DNA of 64,000 nt from Deltaproteobacteria bacterium (GCA_024279255.1 JAJRRT010000041.1:119711-183710), one strand, 5' to 3'; shown: positions 41,457 through 50,790, counted from the stretch's first letter. The notes: generated from the sequence alone by a model not told the origin. Numbers and translations: made by a program.

Positions 41457-41935
41457 GTTGTCCTCCATCTTAGCAGATCCGGCAATTTTTCTGCCGGTGT
41501 GTCTATTAACTGATTGAAGAATACAGGATCTGGTTAACGACTGATTAATGACTGTATAAAGATTGGGTAAAGATTTTTCTACAGGTGGGGATGAAAGATT
41601 TGAGGTCGTGCACCCTAGCTATACCGTAGGCGTTGATAAAAAACTATTGAGGACAAGACTTTTATAATGATCAAAGACGTTTGCTGTTGTAAAATAGTTA
41701 AATGAAAAACACACTTATCAACACCAATCCTTATCTCAAGAATGGTTCCTCGCGAAAACGCGCCATGGCGCGTAATATCGAAAGTTCATCCTCTATTGAG
41801 AGTATACAGGTTTAAGCGTGATGCAGCGACCGGCCTTTCATTCCCGGCCGATCCGACCAATATGCATTCAACGACATCAAACAGAAAGCCCATAACGTCA
41901 CTAAACAGCCGAATCATTAGACTGATATTCACGAT

Positions 41936-42486
41936 CTAATCCCGCCCCACCACAGCAAAATATTCTTTTTTTCGCCATCCATCCATCTCACTAAAATCAA
42001 GCAACGGCAGACCGGCCTGCAAGCCCATCAAGGTTGCCAACAGACGACCGAGCCGACCATTGCCTTCACAAAACGGATGGATCAACATCAACTCAACATG
42101 CACCTCGCCCAAAGCCTGGACAATAGATGCACGGTCAGTAAAGTTGCATGGAGTAAAACGCCGCAGCTGATCGCGTTCGAATTCAGTCATTAATGTTGGG
42201 ATGGACGAACCATGGCAAAGTTGAAGCCGTCTTTACTGATATTGACCTGACGGTAATCGCCTGCCCATGTGTAGATATCCCCGAGCCAGAGGTGATGCAT
42301 GTCGCGGATATCCTGCGTGCTGAACAACTGATCCTGTTCAACCTCACCCAGCAGCTGATCCTCGGCCTGCCACAATTCAGCGGTCTCGGCGGTTTCCAGC
42401 TTTTCGCCAGTTGCACGATTTTTTCCACCCTTCCTTTCAACAAAACCAACTACACTAATCACAGAATTATTCAAAATCATGTTCAA
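41936..42486 (-). pseudogene. Fic-family protein disrupted by frameshift
   Basis: 42190-42486 encodes ...LGDIYTWAGDYRQVNISKDGFNFAMVRPSQH*; 41936-42190 in another frame continues MTEFERDQLRRFTP...ELMLIHPFCEGNGRLGRLLATLM, stopping at GRD*. Confidence 0.85.
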
Positions 42487-42595
42487 CTGTAATTTATGCT
42501 GTATTTATATCTTGACATTCATATATTGTGATAATATATTTCGTGCATATACACATAACTGCTCGGTTGAGTAACCTGAGACAAGGAGATTTATC

Positions 42596-42988
42596 ATGAA
42601 AATCTGTTTTCCCGTAGTTGAAGACCAGGGTCTCGAAAGCGAAGTTTATGGGCATTTTGGTTCAGCACCTCTGTTTATTGTTGTCAACACGGAAACTAAA
42701 GAAATAAAAGCATTGAACAATGGTGACGAGCATCACGAGCATGGTGCCTGCCAACCACTAAAAGCCCTTGGCGGGCAAGATGTTGATGCCATTGTCGTCG
42801 GTGGTATTGGCGGCGGTGCCCTGATGGGTTTAAACCGGGCCGGTCTCGTTGTCTATCAGGCCCAGGGCTTGACTATTTCTGACAACATCACCTGTCTCAT
42901 TCAGGCTGGATTGCCAGTCTTGACCCCGGCGCAGACTTGTGGCGGGCATGCCCATGGACACGGCCACGGTGGCGGCTGTCATCACTGA
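42596..42988 (+). CDS. Dinitrogenase iron-molybdenum cofactor (NifX/NafY-like) family protein
   Basis: MKICFPVVEDQGLESEVYGHFGSAPLFIVVNTETKEI...; His/Gly-rich tail; A(G)GVEAIVVGGIGGGAL-type motif. Confidence 0.88.
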   Translation: MKICFPVVEDQGLESEVYGHFGSAPLFIVVNTETKEIKALNNGDEHHEHGACQPLKALGGQDVDAIVVGGIGGGALMGLNRAGLVVYQAQGLTISDNITCLIQAGLPVLTPAQTCGGHAHGHGHGGGCHH

Positions 42989-43114
42989 GGCTCAAATTCT
43001 CGTCGAAAAGCATCAGGTCGGGCAGGGATAATTGCTCGACCTGATTAAAAAACGTATGACTAAAAATCGGCTGAGAAATTGTAGAAAACCTTCACACTGA
43101 ATAGAGAGAAATTC

Positions 43115-43465
43115 ATGGCCCCACGTCCCAAAAAACCGCGTCATTGCTGTCGAACCCTCATTGAACTAGGTGTTCAAATCTTCAAGCCTGCGGGGACGCC
43201 TTTGGTAGAACTCGAAAAGATCCACATCCTTCCCGATGAGCTGGAGTCTATGCGTCTCTGCGACAGTCTGGGCTTGACTCAACAACAGGCCGGAGAAAGG
43301 ATGGGGATTTCTCGAGGCACCGTACAACGTCTGGTCAACAGCGGTCGAAAAATACTGATCGAGACCCTTCTGGAGGGACAGGCGCTCGTGTTGGATGCGG
43401 AGGAGTTGGCAGACGTCGAAGATCTACCCGTTATAGAGGATTCAGAAGTGAATGAAGTCGCTTAA
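43115..43465 (+). CDS. DUF134-family DNA-binding protein
   Basis: FKPAGTPLVELEKIHILPDELESMRLCDSLGLTQQQAGERMGISRGTVQRLVNSGRKI. Confidence 0.92.
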   Translation: MAPRPKKPRHCCRTLIELGVQIFKPAGTPLVELEKIHILPDELESMRLCDSLGLTQQQAGERMGISRGTVQRLVNSGRKILIETLLEGQALVLDAEELADVEDLPVIEDSEVNEVA

Positions 43466-43670
43466 AGTTAAAATCATCCGTTTGAGTTGGGTGCTGATTA
43501 TGCTTGTCTGTGCCTTCCTGCTGGGTCGCTTCCTGCAACCAAAAACCGGAAGTATGGCTCGCGGCATGAGGCAAACTCCGCAGGTTGATTTCTCAAGAAT
43601 GCGCGCACCAAACAACCGAGCCCCAGCCTCTCGTCCTTTGCGGCGTAATCAGAACCCCTACCAGCGCTGA
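43452..43670 (+). CDS. Small membrane-anchored protein
   Basis: 72 aa, N-terminal TM, overlaps upstream stop; co-directional. Confidence 0.5.
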   Translation: MKSLKVKIIRLSWVLIMLVCAFLLGRFLQPKTGSMARGMRQTPQVDFSRMRAPNNRAPASRPLRRNQNPYQR

Positions 43671-43678
43671 TACTGATC

Positions 43679-44518
43679 ATGACAAACAAACCGATAACAT
43701 TTCTGTGGTTCGCCAGGATATCTCCCCGGCGTTGGGTACAAGCCCTCAGTTTGATTCTGGCCAACGCCTACTTTCTATCCTGGCTGCGTTTTATCCCCTG
43801 CGGATTCCTCAACTGCTCCAACTGCGCTCTGGCGACCTTCAGCTGTCCACTGATTCTACTCCAGCGCGGTGCAATCTTCATTTCGATGGGGATGTTAGGG
43901 ATGATGTTCTGGAAGATCGTCGGCAGCATTATTGCGGCTCTGGCGCTGTTGCTGCTATTTGGCGCCGCCCTCGGCAGTTGGACCTGTGGCTGGCTCTGCC
44001 CCTTCGGCTTTGTACAGGATCTGTTACACAAAATCCCGACGCGCAAATACACCCTGCCGCTCTGGTCCAGCTGGTTCCGCCTGCCCCTTTTTGCCCTGCT
44101 GGTCGGGATTATTCCTTACCTGACACGCTCCTTTGCCTTTTGCGATATCTGCCCACCAGGGACCATCACCCGCCTGGTACAGCAGGCCTCGAACATTCCA
44201 CTCTTTCTACGCGCGCCTGAAGGGATCATGGCCATAGTTTCAATTGTCAGTCTGATTCTGTTCCTGATGCTGGCGCTGTTTATCAACCGGCCCTTCTGCA
44301 CCCTGCTCTGCCCCATTGGCGGCATCTACGGATTGAGTAACAAGTTTTCCGGGCTGTTTCTGCATTTAAAAAAGGACGACTGCAGCCAGTGCCAGCGGTG
44401 TGAAAAAAAATGTCCCCAGGGGATCAACCCAGTCCTTACCCCGAACCACAGCGCCTGCACCCGTTGCCTGGAATGTACCGGAAGCTGTGACGCGCTAAGT
44501 CTCGATGTGAAGATTTGA
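43679..44518 (+). CDS. NapH/NosR-like polyferredoxin membrane protein
   Basis: GSWTCGWLCPFGFVQDLLHKIPTRK; FCTLLCPIGGIYGLSNKFSG; two 4Fe-4S motifs CSQCQRCEKKCPQG and CTRCLECTGSCD. Confidence 0.88.
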   Translation: MTNKPITFLWFARISPRRWVQALSLILANAYFLSWLRFIPCGFLNCSNCALATFSCPLILLQRGAIFISMGMLGMMFWKIVGSIIAALALLLLFGAALGSWTCGWLCPFGFVQDLLHKIPTRKYTLPLWSSWFRLPLFALLVGIIPYLTRSFAFCDICPPGTITRLVQQASNIPLFLRAPEGIMAIVSIVSLILFLMLALFINRPFCTLLCPIGGIYGLSNKFSGLFLHLKKDDCSQCQRCEKKCPQGINPVLTPNHSACTRCLECTGSCDALSLDVKI

Positions 44519-44561
44519 CCAACTAGACGATTAAGAACAATTGCCTTCAAAGAAATCACCA

Positions 44562-45407
44562 ATGCGTAGCTTTACCTCACTATTGACCACTTTCAGCTTC
44601 CTGACCATGACCGGGTCGGGCCTGATCGCTTTCGTTATGCCCCAAGGAAGAATCGCCTTCTGGAATAACTGGGCCTTGCTGGGTCTGGATAAAACCGCCT
44701 GGGGGAATATTCATATCGCCACCAGTCTCTTGTTTCTGATCGCTGGCATTCTCCACACCTGTCTGAATTGGAGGGCATTGCTGAATTATCTGAGCGGAGG
44801 CCGCAAGCCCGACACCCGTAGTCGTGGACCGCTCTGGGCGGCTCTCCTGCTGACAGTTTTCTTCAGCATCGGAGCAGTTGTCGAACCACCTCCCTTTAAG
44901 CAATTATTCAATTTCAATGCCTGGGTGAAAGATACCTGGGTGACTTCTCCAGCGCAAAACCCGCCGTTCGGCCACGCAGAGCTCAACTCGCTGGCAGACC
45001 TGTGCGGCAAGCAGAAAATTGACCTCGAGGAGGCGTTGACTAAATTGATGGAGATGGGCCTTAAAGGGATCTCCGCCGAGGCAACCTTGCAACGCATCGC
45101 GACACTCAACCAGCGCTCTCCCGCTGAGATTTATCACCTCATAAAACCGCTCCCCACGACGGGTGAGAAACAAATTCATACGGCTGAACTGGTCGTACAG
45201 CAACTTGAAGGAATAGGGGTTGGACGCAACACTCTGGACGAGATCTGCCAGAAATTTAGCATCACTCCACAACGCGCAGCGGCCAAACCGGCAGAACAAG
45301 GCTGGTCTCTCGAAAGTGACGAAACAATCAAAACTGCGGCCAAACGTCTCGGTGTTTCACCTATGACGATTATTCAAACCATTATGCTCAGCGAGAAAAT
45401 CATTTAA
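44562..45407 (+). CDS. DUF4405-type membrane protein
   Basis: MRSFTSLLTTFSFLTMTGSGLIAF...WGNIHIATSLLFLIAGILHTCLNWRALLNYL; C-terminal helical repeats. Confidence 0.8.
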   Translation: MRSFTSLLTTFSFLTMTGSGLIAFVMPQGRIAFWNNWALLGLDKTAWGNIHIATSLLFLIAGILHTCLNWRALLNYLSGGRKPDTRSRGPLWAALLLTVFFSIGAVVEPPPFKQLFNFNAWVKDTWVTSPAQNPPFGHAELNSLADLCGKQKIDLEEALTKLMEMGLKGISAEATLQRIATLNQRSPAEIYHLIKPLPTTGEKQIHTAELVVQQLEGIGVGRNTLDEICQKFSITPQRAAAKPAEQGWSLESDETIKTAAKRLGVSPMTIIQTIMLSEKII

Positions 45408-45437
45408 ACCTACTGAAAATCCAGGAGTAACAAACTC

Positions 45438-47138
45438 ATGTCTACTGAACCACGCAAGATCCTGATCGTCGGCGGCGTTGCCGCTGGAATGAAAACTGCC
45501 TCCCGTCTGCGGCGTCTCGACTCCGAGGCAAAAATCACTGTTATCGAACGCGGCGTCCATCTCTCTTACGGCGCATGCGCCCTGCCTTATGTTCTGAGTG
45601 AAGAGATCGAAGAACTCGATGAAGTTCGCAAGACCGCGAACGGAACTGTGCGTGATGAAGCCTTTTTTTCCATGGTGAAGGATGTAGACGTTCTGACCCG
45701 TTGTGAAGCGCTGGGCATCGATCGTGAAAAACAGTTATTGGACGTTAAGTTTCTGGATGATGAGCGACAGCAGCAACTTGCCTATGACGCTCTCGTCCTG
45801 GCCACTGGTAGCAGGCCCCTGGTCCCACCCTTTCCGGGGAGAGATCTGGCAGGTGTCCGTGCCTTAAAAGGGATGGAAGATGCTGCAGAGATCGCCAAAA
45901 ACATAAAATCGAACAATCATGCAGTCATTGTCGGGGGCGGACTGATCGGCCTGGAAATGGCTGAAGCACTCAAGTCCCGGGGTATGGACGTCACCCTGCT
46001 GGAGATGCAGGATCAGGTGCTGGCCGGGATTCTCGATAGCGATCTGGCGGAACATGTTCATCGGGAATTGCGCAACAAAGGGATCAAGCTGCGGCTACAG
46101 GAAGCACTGCAGGAAATTCGCGGAGAAAATGGTCGTGTCCAGCAGGTCACAACCGCAAAGGGAAGCTATGCGGCAGATCTGGTGATTCTCGCTCTGGGAG
46201 CCCGACCGAACATCGAACTCGCACAAGAAGCCGGACTGGAGATCGGTCCCAGCGGCGCAATCAAGGTCAATAAGCACATGCAGACCAGCGATCAGAATAT
46301 CTGGGCCGCGGGGGATTGTGTCGAAAGTCGGCATCTGATTAATGACCAACCGATGTATCTGCCACTTGGTTCGACGGCCAACAAACATGGCCGCATCGTC
46401 GCTGATGTCCTCTGCGGCAAGCCCGCCAATTTCCCGGGAATTCTCGGCACGCTGCTGGTCAAGGTCTTTGGCCTCAACGTTGGGCGCACAGGGCTCTCGG
46501 CAGAAAAAGCCCGCCAAAGCGGCTTCGATCCGGTGAGCATTTTTGCGCCCTCACCCGACCGGGTCCATTCCATGCGGGACGCTCGGCCGATTCTGACGCG
46601 ACTGACGATCGATCGCCACAGTCGTAAATTACTCGGCGCCCAGATTGTTGGTCCCGGCGAGGTCGCCAAACGCATCGATGTGATCGCGACGGCACTCAGT
46701 TTTGATGCCAGTATCGATCAACTCGCCAAAATTGATCTCGGCTACGCCCCACCATTTTCTGCGGCGATGGACCCACTGCATCAGGCCGCCAATGCGTTAC
46801 GCAACAAACTTGATGGTCTCGCCGACAGCCTCTCTCCGTTGCAGCTCAAACAACAACTTGACCTCGGCAAAAAGCTGTTACTGCTCGACGTTCGCTCACC
46901 GGACGAATATTCCGAAGTGCGCCTGCCCGGAGCAATGCTGCTACCACTTGGCCAATTACGCGCCAAGGTCAACGAACTCCCCAAAGATACGTTGATTGTG
47001 CCTTTTTGCAAAATCAGCCTCCGCGGCTACGAAGCAGTTCGTATTCTCCACGCTGCGGGCTATGATAAGGTTGCCTACCTCGAAGGCGGAGTACTCGGCT
47101 GGCCCTGGCAACTTGAGCGCGGAGCAGCCGAAGTCTAA
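45438..47138 (+). CDS. CoA-disulfide reductase-like FAD oxidoreductase with C-terminal rhodanese domain
   Basis: ILIVGGVAAGMKTASRLRRLD...HLSYGACALPYVLS; LALGARPNIELA; IWAAGDCVES; rhodanese LLLDVRSPDEYSEVRLPGAMLLPLGQL...VPFCKISLRGYEA. Confidence 0.9.
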   Translation: MSTEPRKILIVGGVAAGMKTASRLRRLDSEAKITVIERGVHLSYGACALPYVLSEEIEELDEVRKTANGTVRDEAFFSMVKDVDVLTRCEALGIDREKQLLDVKFLDDERQQQLAYDALVLATGSRPLVPPFPGRDLAGVRALKGMEDAAEIAKNIKSNNHAVIVGGGLIGLEMAEALKSRGMDVTLLEMQDQVLAGILDSDLAEHVHRELRNKGIKLRLQEALQEIRGENGRVQQVTTAKGSYAADLVILALGARPNIELAQEAGLEIGPSGAIKVNKHMQTSDQNIWAAGDCVESRHLINDQPMYLPLGSTANKHGRIVADVLCGKPANFPGILGTLLVKVFGLNVGRTGLSAEKARQSGFDPVSIFAPSPDRVHSMRDARPILTRLTIDRHSRKLLGAQIVGPGEVAKRIDVIATALSFDASIDQLAKIDLGYAPPFSAAMDPLHQAANALRNKLDGLADSLSPLQLKQQLDLGKKLLLLDVRSPDEYSEVRLPGAMLLPLGQLRAKVNELPKDTLIVPFCKISLRGYEAVRILHAAGYDKVAYLEGGVLGWPWQLERGAAEV

Positions 47139-47221
47139 CGGAGGTGCACCATCTGAAGAAGTTGCGAATCCTAGCAATCTGTCGACCTTGCCATGAACCG
47201 GCTGCTAAACAGCACACATAG

Positions 47222-47268
47222 GGGACCAGTCATACCCCCATCCTCCCGATGAGGGTATGACTGGTCCC
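47222..47268. repeat. 16-bp perfect inverted repeat (REP-like or terminator hairpin)
   Basis: GGGACCAGTCATACCC (47222-47237) / GGGTATGACTGGTCCC (47253-47268). Confidence 0.85.
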
Positions 47269-47499
47269 AGCATGATTCAGGGAGTAACGTCAGGCGTCCA
47301 AGGTGATAAATTGCGATATCCGCTTATCTAATCAAATAGTTACTTTGAGATCGGACCAAGTCAACATCCAGTTTTTCGACAAGAAACATCCCACAAATGT
47401 TGGCTTTGTGAGGTTATAGGTCGATTTTTGCCCCTTAAATCAGCCCCATAATCGGTTTCAGCCTCCCGCAACACACAAAGCCCATCAGTTTGAGTAAAC

Positions 47500-48010
47500 T
47501 CTCGATTACGACCTTGTATTCCGAGAGTCTGCTGGGTTCGCTGGGCAAACTCGGTGCTTCCAACGGCGACACTTTGTGACCAGATCTCTTCGCGCTGCAG
47601 TTCTTCTTGCAGAGCGCTTACGACCCAACTCTATATGCTTCTCGTAAAGTTTCGACACTGCATACTTCCAGTGCATCGGCAAGGCCATCTAAATCAATGG
47701 TCGTATTACGGCGTCAGTTGCCTTGAATTTCATGATAGCCGCCATGCTTCCATTCTTCGAGATGCATGACTATTCATGCGCGTACCATATTCAGATCAAG
47801 GTAGACGAGGCAACATTGTAGGTAGTTGCCGGTCTCTATAGCTGTCGCATGGTAGCGATCTTCCCAAAACGCGCCCTTGCGATGTTTTCTGGCATTGTAT
47901 TCTTGACCTGTTCGTCCAGCGACCAGCTGGATCAATCGACGGATCTCGTTGTCACCTCCTCTGTTTCTCACGATCAGATGGATATGATCGGAGGTTATTG
48001 TGTAGTTCAG
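47500..48010 (-). pseudogene. Decayed REP-associated tyrosine transposase (RAYT / Y1_Tnp)
   Basis: NYTITSDHIHLIVRNRGGDNEIRRLIQLVAGRTGQEYNARKHRKGAFWEDRYHATAIETGNYLQCCLVYLDLNMVRA*, then frameshifted EEWKHGGYHEI... and EELQREEIWSQSVAVGSTEFAQRTQ; N-terminus missing. Confidence 0.75.
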
Positions 48011-48298
48011 AATCTCTTCATACTTTTGATCGATAACTGCCTTGAACTCAGCACTGATCTGCGTCCAATCGAGAAGATCAACCCGAAACGGCAGGTCTGA
48101 TTCAACAAGGGCTTCACGCAGCTCACTCAGTTGCTGACTATCGATTTTTTCCTTACTGACAATCACCAGATCCAGATCAGAATAAGGCTTGGTGCTACCA
48201 TTGATCCGCGAGCCAAAAACGAGCACTTCACTGCCGGGGACATGCTCGGTCAACAAGCTTATAACGATCTCAAGTTCGTCATCGGAAAGATCAATCAT
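47774..48298 (-). CDS. MNT-type nucleotidyltransferase fused at its C-terminus to a RAYT fragment
   Basis: MIDLSDDELEIVISLLTEHVPGSEVLVFGSRINGSTKPYSDLDLVIV (GSxx...DLDLV nucleotidyltransferase signature) running directly into the HxH transposase region. Confidence 0.75.
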   Translation of the reverse strand: MIDLSDDELEIVISLLTEHVPGSEVLVFGSRINGSTKPYSDLDLVIVSKEKIDSQQLSELREALVESDLPFRVDLLDWTQISAEFKAVIDQKYEEILNYTITSDHIHLIVRNRGGDNEIRRLIQLVAGRTGQEYNARKHRKGAFWEDRYHATAIETGNYLQCCLVYLDLNMVRA

Positions 48299-48565
48299 TA
48301 CGCTTCTCAATTGCCTGCAACAGGGCCCTTGCATCAGCATAAAACCGTTCGGCACTGGCAAATATCTCAACCGCGACCTTCTGGTTATAGACATGCGAGG
48401 TCTTATTGCGAGCTTCGTGGTAGGCCCACCAGATCTTGACGTCGGTTATCAGCAGATTCTCAGACGCAATCCGGAACAACCAGTTCCAGATTGTGGACCC
48501 GCTCCAAGCCTGTCTTCAGAGAGGCTATCGCCTTTTCAAGGCTACCGAGGTCCAACATTGCGACA
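48291..48565 (-). pseudogene. HEPN (HI0074/HepT-like) protein remnant with internal deletion and frameshift
   Basis: N-terminal MLDLGSLEKAIASLKTGLERVHNLELVV in one frame; C-terminal LFRIASENLLITDVKIWWAYHEARNKTSHVYNQKVAVEIF in another; stop overlaps the MNT start (ATGATTGA). Confidence 0.7.
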
Positions 48566-48645
48566 AACCTTTCTCTTAAGGGCTTTTAAACAAGCTAAAA
48601 GCATAATCAACAGAGTCTTTTGCTAAAGGCTGATAATCAAACGTT

Positions 48646-48725
48646 CGTCATTCCCGCGGAGGCGGGAATCCAGAAGTTCTCGGGGACGGCCCAAAAACTG
48701 GATCCCCGTTTTCACGGGGATGACG
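48646..48725. repeat. MITE-like palindromic element
   Basis: CGTCATTCCCGCGGAGGCGGGAATCCAG ... CTGGATCCCCGTTTTCACGGGGATGACG imperfect terminal inverted repeats. Confidence 0.8.
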
Positions 48726-48824
48726 ACGTTTACAAGAGCCTCAACATACAGGAAATTATCGAATAGACACAGGCGTGTAAACGAAAAACCACAGTGTCCA
48801 GATTCAATAACCAACAAAATTAAC

Positions 48825-48976
48825 TATGGCCCTATCGGGCCAATGGCGGAGTCCACTACGGTCGGAACTCCCTCTCTGCGTAGATTCCCCTCCACCCGCT
48901 GACGCGGCTATCTCTGGCCGTTCTTCTGACATTTAGTCAGCGCTCACTTGGGTTCGATTCCCGCCACCTCCACCAA
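48825..48976 (+). repeat. ~150-bp repeat copy 1, ending in tmRNA-3'-end-like GGGTTCGATTCCCGCCACCTCCACCA
   Basis: TATGGCCCTATCGGGCCAATGGCGGAGTCCACTA...TGACATTTAGTCAGCGCTC...; matches copy 2 at 49023. Confidence 0.8.
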
Positions 48977-49022
48977 AAGTACAAAGGCACCCCTATTCGG
49001 ATAACCCACAAGCTTTAGAACA

Positions 49023-49175
49023 TATGGCCCTATCGGGCCAGTGGTGGGGTCCACTATGTTCAGGACATCATGTCCTTCTCGGCGTAGACTCCCATCCGCT
49101 CGCTGACGCGGCCATCCATGGCCGCTTTTCTGACATTTAGTCAGCACTCGCTGCGCTTCGATTCCCGCGACGACG
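49023..49175 (+). repeat. ~150-bp repeat copy 2 (divergent)
   Basis: TATGGCCCTATCGGGCCAGTGGTGGGGTCCACTATG...TGACATTTAGTCAGCACTC...TTCGATTCCCGC. Confidence 0.8.
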
Positions 49176-49182
49176 TCGCACA

Positions 49183-49221
49183 ATTAAAAAGGGCCGTCCC
49201 TTTTGGGACGACCCTTTTTAA
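49183..49221 (-). terminator. Strong hairpin, interpreted as ancestral ssrA terminator displaced by the island
   Basis: AATTAAAAAGGGCCGTCCCTTTTGGGACGACCCTTTTTAATT inverted repeat immediately outside the left att copy; on the minus strand it directly follows CCACCTCCACCA. Confidence 0.75.
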
Positions 49222-49236
49222 TTGGTGGAGGTGGCG
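49222..49236. repeat. Island direct repeat, left (att)
   Basis: TTGGTGGAGGTGGCG, identical to 63707-63721. Confidence 0.85.
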
Positions 49237-49298
49237 TCCATCACATAAAGTAATACAAATTACTGTTTTTACTGATATTTAATAAACGCGACAAAATC

Positions 49299-49324
49299 GA
49301 TTTACTGCATTACGTACTGCAACA
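49299..49324 (+). repeat. Candidate integrase arm-type site, left
   Basis: GATTTACTGCATTACGTACTGCAACA; 24/26 identical to 63572-63597. Confidence 0.7.
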
Positions 49325-49692
49325 GGTGTATTTTTACCAAGTGGATTCCGTGTTTCTCCATCGACTTAATGTTTTCACGTTGCCTCTTTCTCTGGCTTTT
49401 CTTCCTGCGCTTTTATTAACCCAATCCAAAAGCATGGATAGCAACCAGAACACCAGAGTCAGTTGCACACAATAACTCCGCCGCTAGCAGGTCATTTTTT
49501 ACACAAACGCACAAAAACCACACTACCCCTCACCCTTGCAAATCATCGCAATAAATCAGTAGCTACACAGTCTCCTGCGACCTTCTATATCAAATCAGAC
49601 CCCTCCTTATATCTATGGGAAATAAATCCCGCATGACCGCAACTCTTAAGTCATAACTGTTTTCTTATTGGGTTGTCAGAGGAGGTTTAACT

Positions 49693-50562
49693 ATGAACGT
49701 ACATGAGCAAGTTACCGCGAGGATTATGGAAATTTTAGAGGCTGGAACTATTCCCTGGAAGAAACCTTGGAACTCAAGTGAGGGGGCAAAGAACCTCATC
49801 AGCAAGAAGCCCTACCGAGGGATCAATCAGTTCCTACTGAACTGTTCACCCTATGGCAGCCCTTACTGGCTTACATATCGACAGGCAGCAGACAGGGGCG
49901 GTCAGGTTAGAAAGGGAGAGAAGTCTACACCCGTTGTGTTCTGGAAATGGTTAGACCGTAAGGATAGTGACGACCAGGATCAAGACTCAACCACAGGAAG
50001 AGTACCACTGCTCAGGTATTATAATGTTTTCAATCTGGAGCAGATCGACGGTATTACGGCACCAGTAGAGGAACAGCCTGTCAACTCTTTCTCACCCATT
50101 GAACAGGCTGAACTGGTCATCAGGAACATGCCATCCAGGCCTAACATCCTGCATGGTGGAGAGCGTGCCTTCTACTCCCCCAAGCTCGACTTCATCCAAC
50201 TCCCGCCAAAAGAAGCATTCACATCACCAGAAGAATTCTACAGCACGGCATTTCACGAGCTTGCTCATTCCTCTGGCCATGCCTCACGCTTGAGCCGCAA
50301 AGGAATTCTTGAGCCAAGTTACTTCGGAAGCCACGACTACAGCCAGGAGGAACTGGTCGCTGAGTTCGGGGCATCCATGCTCTGTGGCTATGCCGGTATC
50401 GAGCAGCAGACACTTGAGAATAGCGTAGCGTATATCCAAGGTTGGCTGAAGGTGCTTAAGGGCGATAAGAAACTTGCCATCGTCGCTGCAGGGCAGGCAC
50501 AGCGAGCTGCCGACTTCATCCTGAATATCCAGCATACCGACGATGAGCAGACCCAGACTTAA
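49693..50562 (+). CDS. ArdC-like antirestriction protein (ssDNA-binding domain + zincin metallopeptidase)
   Basis: MNVHEQVTARIMEILEAGTIPWKKPWN...YRGINQFLLN; FHELAHSSGH (HExxH); RBS GGAGG. Confidence 0.9.
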   Translation: MNVHEQVTARIMEILEAGTIPWKKPWNSSEGAKNLISKKPYRGINQFLLNCSPYGSPYWLTYRQAADRGGQVRKGEKSTPVVFWKWLDRKDSDDQDQDSTTGRVPLLRYYNVFNLEQIDGITAPVEEQPVNSFSPIEQAELVIRNMPSRPNILHGGERAFYSPKLDFIQLPPKEAFTSPEEFYSTAFHELAHSSGHASRLSRKGILEPSYFGSHDYSQEELVAEFGASMLCGYAGIEQQTLENSVAYIQGWLKVLKGDKKLAIVAAGQAQRAADFILNIQHTDDEQTQT

Positions 50563-50598
50563 CAAGTATTCAATGGATGCCGCTTGCATGCTCCTGCA

Positions 50599-50623
50599 CC
50601 TCCTGTAGAGGCGCTACAGGAGG
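50599..50623 (+). terminator. Hairpin after ardC-like gene
   Basis: CCTCCTGTAG-AGGCG-CTACAGGAGG 10-bp perfect stem. Confidence 0.55.
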
Positions 50624-50758
50624 CTTCCATTCAATCCAAGGGTAAGGGCCAGGGTTGCATTGCAGCGATGTCTGGCAGGGGCCTTGGGGCACATCTCTCA
50701 AGGTTGTGCGAGTCGGGGATCAGCAGGGCTAGAAGCTCAACAAACATCATTCCGCGAG

Positions 50759-50790
50759 AAAGGGGCAGGCCACAAGGCTGAGCCCCTTTT
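50759..50790 (+). terminator. Terminator-like hairpin upstream of radC-like gene
   Basis: AAAGGGGC ... GCCCCTTTT. Confidence 0.65.

Noticed and set aside
48623-48817. 64-aa ORF with VIPVKTGIQFLGRPRELLDSRLRGND
   Set aside because: Translation of a MITE-like palindrome; not a real protein.
48944-49183. 79-aa minus-strand ORF ending LVEVAGIEPK
   Set aside because: The VEVAGIEP peptide is the translation of tmRNA/tRNA 3'-end sequence; it lies across the duplicated repeat and is almost certainly spurious.
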